Below, one piece after another: positions 1-4,660 of a stretch of DNA of 13,585 bases (the first letter of the stretch is position 1; the number at the start of each line of letters is the position of its first letter). The stretch comes from Gammaproteobacteria bacterium (lineage in GTDB: Bacteria > Pseudomonadota > Gammaproteobacteria > S012-40). Where the stretch lies: positions 1 to 13,585 of the forward strand of contig JAOTSL010000053.1 in assembly GCA_029864945.1 (NCBI GenBank), in the 5' to 3' direction. The notes under the pieces were generated by a model. The model saw only the letters and a program-made list of their open reading frames with translations, was not told the origin of the DNA and searched no databases. The translations under genes were made by a program, and so were the position numbers.

Positions 1-750
1 GACGTATTAGCAAACGAGGTTTTTGAAAAAACAGCCATTTCTGAAAACGCAGAGTCAGAATCAGACAAAAATATACTTCCACCTAAACTTGATAATTCTG
101 ACCATTCAGTTACAACAGAAATTAATGTAAACCTACCTGAAACTGAATCTAAGCCTAATATTGAACCTAAGCCTAACATTGATCTCAATCCCATTGCTCA
201 GTCTTTAATTACAACGGCAAACAAATCAATTATAGGAAAATCAGTTAGCATTCAGGGTCTTCAAAAGATATTTCAGTCCCTCAACCAAAGTGACTTCAAC
301 ACTCTCCGTATTGGCTTAGTTGCAAGCCCTCAAATAATTAACACCGAGCTTTCCTGTCTTTCACGAATGACACTTATCATAGAGGAAACCGGTACAGAGT
401 TGGTATTGCTTCGTTTACCCATATCAAGGGAACTTACAATATACTTAGTCGGCATCCCGCTTAATTCCAGTTTAAAAGGTGATCAACTAGAATACATTAC
501 ATCACAACTTTCTTCTGTGTTTATCAATACTACAGATAGTAGTGACAACGATATTGCTCAACTTTCGGATGCTTTAACGAAAATTACAAACACAGAAATT
601 AAACTATTTTTAAAAGACCAACTAAATATTCAGCCAATAAAAGACGAGGCCTTACACAATAAACTTGAATTTACTTTAATAAAAGATGCAGGTAGTGTTT
701 TCATTGAAGATGCCGCTCACCATATGGACAGTTACTCACAATTTGAATAA
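1..750 (+). CDS. Unrecognised protein, 3' part (5' end outside window)
   Basis: The reading frame is open from base 1 to the TAA at 748-750, giving the last 249 residues of a longer protein; the first in-frame ATG (367) is internal and not a likely start. Residues 1 to about 65 are polar and low in complexity, with a repeated Lys-Pro-Asn-Ile unit, and look like a disordered linker. From about residue 80 a compact region follows: an amphipathic helix, a strand around LRIGLVAS, then paired strands (TLIIEE, ELVLLRL, LTIYLVGI) and a helix. The strand-strand-helix end loosely recalls the C-terminal half of a Roadblock fold, but the central helix is missing, so I do not assign it. It is separated from the Roadblock genes downstream by 384 bases, so co-transcription is uncertain. 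No Walker or G-box motif is visible in this part. I am sure it is coding and unsure of function. Confidence 0.8.
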   Translation, partial: DVLANEVFEKTAISENAESESDKNILPPKLDNSDHSVTTEINVNLPETESKPNIEPKPNIDLNPIAQSLITTANKSIIGKSVSIQGLQKIFQSLNQSDFNTLRIGLVASPQIINTELSCLSRMTLIIEETGTELVLLRLPISRELTIYLVGIPLNSSLKGDQLEYITSQLSSVFINTTDSSDNDIAQLSDALTKITNTEIKLFLKDQLNIQPIKDEALHNKLEFTLIKDAGSVFIEDAAHHMDSYSQFE

Positions 751-1134
751 AACTAAAGCTGGCTACACTGGAAGTAAATGAAGTTTATGCGTGTAAATGA
801 GCATTTTTAGTTAACTTTCCTCGCACCCTTTTTTTGTGGCTTAATGGGTAAGCGCAGTCAACACGCTATAAATCTATTTCCGGAGATACCCTTAAGATAA
901 AACAAGGTATACTACGGTGCTTAGCAAACGCTAGTAACCGGTCTCACTTAACTGTTTAAAACGAAAATTTATATAGTCGAACAGGACCCTAAATAACAAT
1001 TATAAATATTAGCGTACATACTGCCAATCTACTAATAATGATTCCCAGTTGATTTGTTTACAGAGACATTAGCAGATCGAAGCTGTAATTCGTTTTCACA
1101 AATTGTTGTATTTTATTTTTAAAATGGAGGATAT
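751..1134. other. 384-base intergenic region upstream of the Roadblock operon
   Basis: No convincing gene is seen on either strand. Just past the preceding stop, the octamer GTAAATGA occurs twice (774-781 and 793-800), followed by a T-rich stretch at about 804-808, but no strong hairpin, so the end signal of the upstream gene is unclear. The rest is AT-rich and presumably carries the promoter and leader of the Roadblock operon. I found no tRNA-like or riboswitch-like structure by eye. Confidence 0.6.
948..977 (+). promoter_or_regulatory. Weak sigma70-type promoter candidate for the Roadblock operon
   Basis: A -35-like TTAACT (948-953) and a -10-like TATAGT (972-977) are separated by 18 bases. 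They match 4 of 6 and 5 of 6 consensus positions. The predicted start near 984 would give a leader of about 150 bases. In DNA this AT-rich such matches arise easily, so this is only a candidate. Confidence 0.25.
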
Positions 1135-1491
1135 ATGGAAAGTAATCTTGTTCAAGTTTTACGTCAACTTATGAAAGTAAAAGGTGTGACAGCCGTAGCC
1201 CTAGTGGGAAGAGATGGTTTTGTTATCGAAAGCACTTCAAACAACGACGTAGATATGGATGCTCTTGGCGCTATGGTTGCGACTGCAGTAGGTACAGCGG
1301 AAAGCCTAGGTGAAGAGTTTGGGCTAGGCGCAATGGACCAATATTTATCTGAATATGCAAACGGGAAAGTCATTATGGCAACAGCCGTGGACTACATTTT
1401 AGCAATATTTACAGATGAAAGCGCCATAATTGGTGGGGTTCGTTTTGCAGTTAAGAAACATTTACCTGAAGTAATAAAGGCATGCCAATAA
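1135..1491 (+). CDS. Roadblock/LC7 domain protein (first of two)
   Basis: A 118-residue protein made of a single Roadblock/LC7 domain, the usual size for bacterial MglB-like proteins. An N-terminal helix is followed by the strand and turn VALVGRDGFVIES, the polar turn before a helix (DVDMDALGAMVATAV), then the strands KVIMATAV and YILAIFTD and a final helix ending in KKHLPEVIKAC. Proteins of this family dimerise and act as GTPase-activating or scaffold partners of small Ras-like GTPases in polarity, motility and related processes; the partner here is not in the window. The ATG at 1135 is preceded by GGAGG (1126-1130). The gene overlaps the next Roadblock gene by 10 bases, so the two are very likely translated together. 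Family assignment is firm; the process it controls is not known. Confidence 0.9.
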   Translation: MESNLVQVLRQLMKVKGVTAVALVGRDGFVIESTSNNDVDMDALGAMVATAVGTAESLGEEFGLGAMDQYLSEYANGKVIMATAVDYILAIFTDESAIIGGVRFAVKKHLPEVIKACQ

Positions 1492-1877
1492 ATACAAATG
1501 AACTAATTGTTATAGGTGATGTACTCAATGATTTTATTGCAGGCGAAGGCGTAATTGCAGCTGCATTAATTGGCACTGACGGGCTAATCATTGATTCAGC
1601 AAGCAATTCAAATATCGACATGGATCGCTTTGGTGCATTACTAGGGGCCTACTTTGCAAATACTGCACACCGAACTCAAAAAATTCGGTTGTTGCCGCTG
1701 CCAAAACAAGAGGAAGCATCTTACGTTTTGTTAGCCGACGTATCAGGTGCCTTGTTCGCGTTATTTACCAATAACACAGCCCCCTATAACGAGTTTAATG
1801 AAAGTGATGTATATAATAATTTCAAAAAAGATATTCATCACGTAAAACTCGCACTATCAAAGGAAAGTATTCTCTAA
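1482..1877 (+). CDS. Roadblock/LC7 domain protein (second of two)
   Basis: A 131-residue second Roadblock/LC7 protein. It shows the same order of elements as its neighbour: AALIGTDGLIIDSAS, then NIDMDRFGALLGAYF, then strands ASYVLLADV and ALFALFTN, then a terminal helix. Sequence is clearly diverged outside the turn Asn-x-(Val/Ile)-Asp-Met-Asp shared by both, and the section between helix 2 and strand 3 is more basic (RTQKIRLLPLPKQ). The ATG at 1482 lies inside the end of the previous gene with no well-spaced Shine-Dalgarno sequence (AAAGG abuts it), which fits translational coupling. The stop at 1875-1877 touches the next possible ATG. A hetero-dimer with the first Roadblock protein is plausible but inferred only from the pairing. 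Confidence 0.88.
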   Translation: MPINTNELIVIGDVLNDFIAGEGVIAAALIGTDGLIIDSASNSNIDMDRFGALLGAYFANTAHRTQKIRLLPLPKQEEASYVLLADVSGALFALFTNNTAPYNEFNESDVYNNFKKDIHHVKLALSKESIL

Positions 1878-1886
1878 ATGAATTTT

Positions 1887-1893
1887 AAGGAGG
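1887..1893 (+). promoter_or_regulatory. Strong ribosome binding site that decides the protoglobin start
   Basis: AAGGAGG lies 5 bases before the ATG at 1899. It is inside the longer reading frame that begins with the ATG at 1878, so 1899 is the better start. This gene has by far the strongest Shine-Dalgarno match of its operon, which suggests it is translated at a higher rate than the two Roadblock genes. Confidence 0.8.
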
Positions 1894-1898
1894 AATCA

Positions 1899-2477
1899 AT
1901 GTCAGTCGCTCAAACATTTTATGGCACTATTTCAAAGCTAGTCGACTTCCAACAAGCAGACTGGGAGACATTAGCCAATGAAGCCGAAGTAATCAAAACA
2001 TGGGCGCCAGAATTAATTACTGTATTTTATGACACGCTATATAGCATCGAAGAAACTACTGCGGTTTTTCATGAAGGTGAACGAGCAAAGTTAGAAAATA
2101 CTTTACAGAATTGGATTGTCGAGATATTAAGCGGTGATCAGGGTGATAAATTTTGGAATCACCAGCGTTATATTGCCCTTTTGCATATAAAACGTGGTAC
2201 CAAAAATCTTTATATGCTTGGCATGATGAACCGCTTGCAGCAAGTCTTTATTTCGAAATGCATGGCCAATTATGAGCAAGAGAAAGCCGTTCGTGTTTAC
2301 ATGGCTTTCTTACGACTATCGGGTATGGTTGCAGGGATTATTGCGCAGTGTTATGACGAAGTAACTGAAACAAGTATGTCGGTAGGACTTAAGCGTGTTG
2401 GATTAAATGAGGCGCTAGTTACTCGCATAAAAACGATGCAAATTGACAAAATGCTACAGGAAGCCAAAGAAGCCTGA
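1899..2477 (+). CDS. Stand-alone protoglobin (globin-sensor fold) protein
   Basis: With the start at 1899 this is a 192-residue, almost entirely helical protein. The region FWNHQRYIALLHIKRGTKN matches the proximal-histidine helix of protoglobins and globin-coupled sensors, which read (Ile/Val)-(Gly/Ala)-x-x-His-x-x-x-Gly; this makes His96 the likely haem ligand. Upstream, FYDTLYSIEETTAVF and the helix LENTLQNWIVEIL fit the family's earlier helices. Residues about 150-192 form a C-terminal helical tail, with no methyl-accepting, GGDEF, HisKA or other output domain, so any signal must pass to a partner. The gene is third in an operon with two Roadblock proteins. Protoglobins bind O2, NO or CO; a sensing role is inferred, and haem binding is not shown by sequence alone. 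An in-frame ATG at 1878 would add seven residues. Confidence 0.82.
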   Translation: MSVAQTFYGTISKLVDFQQADWETLANEAEVIKTWAPELITVFYDTLYSIEETTAVFHEGERAKLENTLQNWIVEILSGDQGDKFWNHQRYIALLHIKRGTKNLYMLGMMNRLQQVFISKCMANYEQEKAVRVYMAFLRLSGMVAGIIAQCYDEVTETSMSVGLKRVGLNEALVTRIKTMQIDKMLQEAKEA

Positions 2478-2499
2478 GTTTAATCCATTTGAAAAAGTA

Positions 2500-2530
2500 A
2501 AAATAAGTACGAAAATAAGTGCGAAAATAA
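2500..2530 (+). repeat. Short 12-base tandem repeat, about 2.5 copies
   Basis: AAAATAAGTACG (2500-2511) is followed directly by AAAATAAGTGCG (2512-2523) and a partial AAAATAA (2524-2530). It runs straight into the terminator hairpin and supplies the A-rich strand that becomes the U-run for transcripts arriving from the opposite side. Confidence 0.7.
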
Positions 2531-2567
2531 AAAGGGCTTAGAAATCGTTTAATTTCTCAGCCCTTTT
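2530..2567. terminator. Bidirectional Rho-independent terminator
   Basis: AAAAGGGCT (2530-2538) pairs perfectly with AGCCCTTTT (2559-2567), and AGAAAT (2540-2545) with ATTTCT (2552-2557), with one mismatch and a 6-base loop: 15 base pairs in total. It has A-rich and T-rich flanks on both sides and sits between the convergent protoglobin and PiT genes, so it probably ends both transcripts. Confidence 0.88.
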
Positions 2568-2591
2568 CTAGCATTTTGTTATTAATATTAA

Positions 2592-3848
2592 TTACGCCTC
2601 GAAAATCCCTTTCAAGATAAAGTAAAAAATAATCGATAATATAGCACCTGCTGGTAGTGTAACTATCCAGGATAGAAATACCGTTCTTACAACACCAAGA
2701 TTTAATGCACCAATACCTCGTGCCAAACCGACCCCTAAAATCGCACCAACCAGTGTATGAGTCGTGGAAATCGGCAAACCCGTACCAGAAGCAAGTACTA
2801 CGGTAATTGCAGCTGCAAGTGTCGCTGCAAATCCTCGGCTAGGTGTAAGCTCGGTAATACCACTACCTACCGTTGCTATTACCTTGTGGCCATACATTGC
2901 TAAACCGACAACAATACCAACGCCACCAAGTAACAGTATCCAAATTGGCATTGCTGATTTTTGGGTAACCTCACCACCACTTTCCACAATTCCAACAACT
3001 GCGGCAACTGGACCGACCGCATTTGCGACATCATTAGATCCATGAGCAAAAGCCATTGCACAGGCAGTAACCATCATTAATATAGCAAATATCTTTTCCA
3101 CGTTGGTAAAGTGAAAATCTTTATCTTTTTCGGGATCAAATTTTATTTTATTTATTTTGTATCGACCAAGTACCATTACTAATACGCCGATAGCAAAGGC
3201 AATAAGATAACTTTCAGACGCACTAACCTCAAGCCCTACGTGCTTAAGCCCTTTGAACAAAGTGACCAACGAAATAAAAAAACCAACAAGAAACATATAA
3301 TACGGTACGTATTTTCTTGCGTTTTCAAATGGGGAGTCGGTATTAAGAATTAACCGCTGAACACTCAAAAATAGTAAAAAGGCAATAGTCCCGGCAAGCA
3401 AAGGAGATACAATCCAGCTTAATGCGATAGAACCAACTTTAGCCCAGTGCACCGCATCCATACCAATACCCACCGCAGCAAAACCAACAATCGCTCCAAC
3501 AATTGAATGGGTAGTTGATACCGGCCAGCCATAGAATGAAGCGATAATTAGCCACACGCCAGCAGCTAAAAGTGATGCCAGCATACCGTAAACTAGGAGC
3601 TCGGGAGTGCTAGCCATTAACTCTGAATCAACCATACCTTTGCGGATGGTTTTAGTAACCTGCCCTCCCGCTAGGAATGCACCGGCGAACTCGAAAATAG
3701 CAGCAATGATAATTGCTTGCTTAATCGTTAATGCTTTTGAGCCAACCGATGTGGCCATCGCATTAGCTACATCATTTGCCCCTATACCCCACGCCATAAA
3801 CAGACCAAAGACAATGGCCAAAATAATAAATACAGTTCCGTATTCCAA
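2592..3848 (-). CDS. PiT-family inorganic phosphate transporter
   Basis: A 418-residue multi-helix inner-membrane protein of the PiT (PHO4) family, low-affinity phosphate symporters driven by protons or sodium. The two inverted halves carry the family signature: GANDVANA at residues 23-30 and GSNDVANA at 270-277. Each half also has a Pro-(Val/Ile)-Ser-Thr-Thr-His loop (GWPVSTTHS and GLPISTTHT). A charged cytoplasmic loop (KINKIKFDPEKDKDFHF) separates the halves. Length is typical for the shorter bacterial members; E. coli PitA is longer. The start is TTG at 3848: no ATG lies between it and the in-frame stop upstream, and AAAGGG sits 9 bases before it. The gene lies 13 bases behind the DUF47 gene, and this pair is a common arrangement. 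No Pho box was recognised. Confidence 0.93.
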   Translation of the reverse strand: MEYGTVFIILAIVFGLFMAWGIGANDVANAMATSVGSKALTIKQAIIIAAIFEFAGAFLAGGQVTKTIRKGMVDSELMASTPELLVYGMLASLLAAGVWLIIASFYGWPVSTTHSIVGAIVGFAAVGIGMDAVHWAKVGSIALSWIVSPLLAGTIAFLLFLSVQRLILNTDSPFENARKYVPYYMFLVGFFISLVTLFKGLKHVGLEVSASESYLIAFAIGVLVMVLGRYKINKIKFDPEKDKDFHFTNVEKIFAILMMVTACAMAFAHGSNDVANAVGPVAAVVGIVESGGEVTQKSAMPIWILLLGGVGIVVGLAMYGHKVIATVGSGITELTPSRGFAATLAAAITVVLASGTGLPISTTHTLVGAILGVGLARGIGALNLGVVRTVFLSWIVTLPAGAILSIIFYFILKGIFEA

Positions 3849-3861
3849 ACCAAGTAACCCT

Positions 3862-4542
3862 TTATCTTGCTAACATGAGTTCAAGGCGACTGCCTACACG
3901 TTGAGACTGATCAGCCAATTCACCGATCCATTCGATAATTTTATATAAAAACATTACATCAACTGGCGGTAAGTTTTTTTCGATTTTAAATAACGTCGCT
4001 CGAATTTTAATTTGTATTTTGTCGGTATCACTTTCAATTTGATCCAGCTCCTTTATCATGGATTTGACCAAATCCACTTCAGAACCACGAAATCCAGTTT
4101 CTACCAATTCGTCCAATTCATTTACGGTTTTATTTGCCTGTGCAGCCGCATCAACACAGCGAGACAAGTATTCAATAAAAATAACCCCCATTCCTTCTGG
4201 GAAAGTCATTTTACGACCGGTCATAATTCCCGCAATATCCTTCGCCTTATTAGCAACCTTATCCTGTAAACGTAATATATCAAGAAGATCAGTTCGAGAA
4301 ACAGGCATCATCATGCCCGTTGGCAGATGAAGCCGCATGTCTTTTTTTAATTTGTCAGCGTCCTTTTCCAGTTTAGATATATTCTTTTGCACATTTTTCG
4401 CACTAGTCAAATCGTTGGCAATAATTGCTTCAAAGAACGGAATTAATTCCTGTACACAAATCAACACTTTTTCCATGTGAGTCTGTAGAGGCTTGATAGG
4501 GGAACGCCCAAATAATCGGTACATATAGTTTTTTGAAACCAC
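3862..4542 (-). CDS. DUF47 (PhoU-like, TIGR00153-type) protein
   Basis: A 226-residue, all-helical cytoplasmic protein. The opening LFGRSPIKPLQTHMEKV and the following LIPFFEAII are typical of the DUF47/PhoU_div family, as are the long charged helices with Glu/Asp-rich turns that resemble the metal-binding faces of PhoU. Members encoded beside PiT transporters are thought to modulate phosphate uptake; that role is known from related pairs and is inferred here. The start is taken as GTG at 4542, with AGGA 8 bases upstream; an ATG six codons later (4524) lacks a Shine-Dalgarno sequence. It is the first gene of a two-gene operon with the PiT transporter and has its own promoter candidate about 40-70 bases upstream. 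Confidence 0.9.
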   Translation of the reverse strand: MVSKNYMYRLFGRSPIKPLQTHMEKVLICVQELIPFFEAIIANDLTSAKNVQKNISKLEKDADKLKKDMRLHLPTGMMMPVSRTDLLDILRLQDKVANKAKDIAGIMTGRKMTFPEGMGVIFIEYLSRCVDAAAQANKTVNELDELVETGFRGSEVDLVKSMIKELDQIESDTDKIQIKIRATLFKIEKNLPPVDVMFLYKIIEWIGELADQSQRVGSRLELMLAR

Positions 4543-4583
4543 AAGAACATCCTATTTTTGCTATTAATGTGTGGACAGAAGAA

Positions 4584-4611
4584 AGTATACCTATCAACAC
4601 GATAATATCAA
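4584..4611 (-). promoter_or_regulatory. Sigma70-type promoter for the DUF47-PiT operon
   Basis: On the minus strand TTGATA (4611-4606) and TATACT (4589-4584) are separated by 16 bases; each matches 5 of 6 consensus positions. Transcription would begin near 4577, giving a leader of about 35 bases before the GTG start. A second TTGATA lies 2 bases from the -10 box (4597-4592), so the hexamer occurs twice within this site. The position between a finished upstream gene and a new operon supports the call. Confidence 0.6.
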
Positions 4612-4660
4612 ACAATAGGCAGTTACAAGTTTTACACCTATATTGCAATTGACGAAAGGT

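Noticed and set aside
751..1134. Possible tRNA or riboswitch in the gap before the Roadblock operon
   Set aside because: No cloverleaf arms, no T-loop motif and no recognisable aptamer core were found by eye.
2764..3045. Open + strand frames opposite the PiT gene (also 3607-3873)
   Set aside because: Shadows of the transporter's hydrophobic coding sequence; the PiT signatures on the minus strand are decisive.
4430..4648. Minus-strand frame of 72 codons across the DUF47 start, with a cysteine-rich product
   Set aside because: Overlaps the well-supported DUF47 gene in another frame and covers its promoter; cysteine spacing matches no metal-binding motif I recognise.
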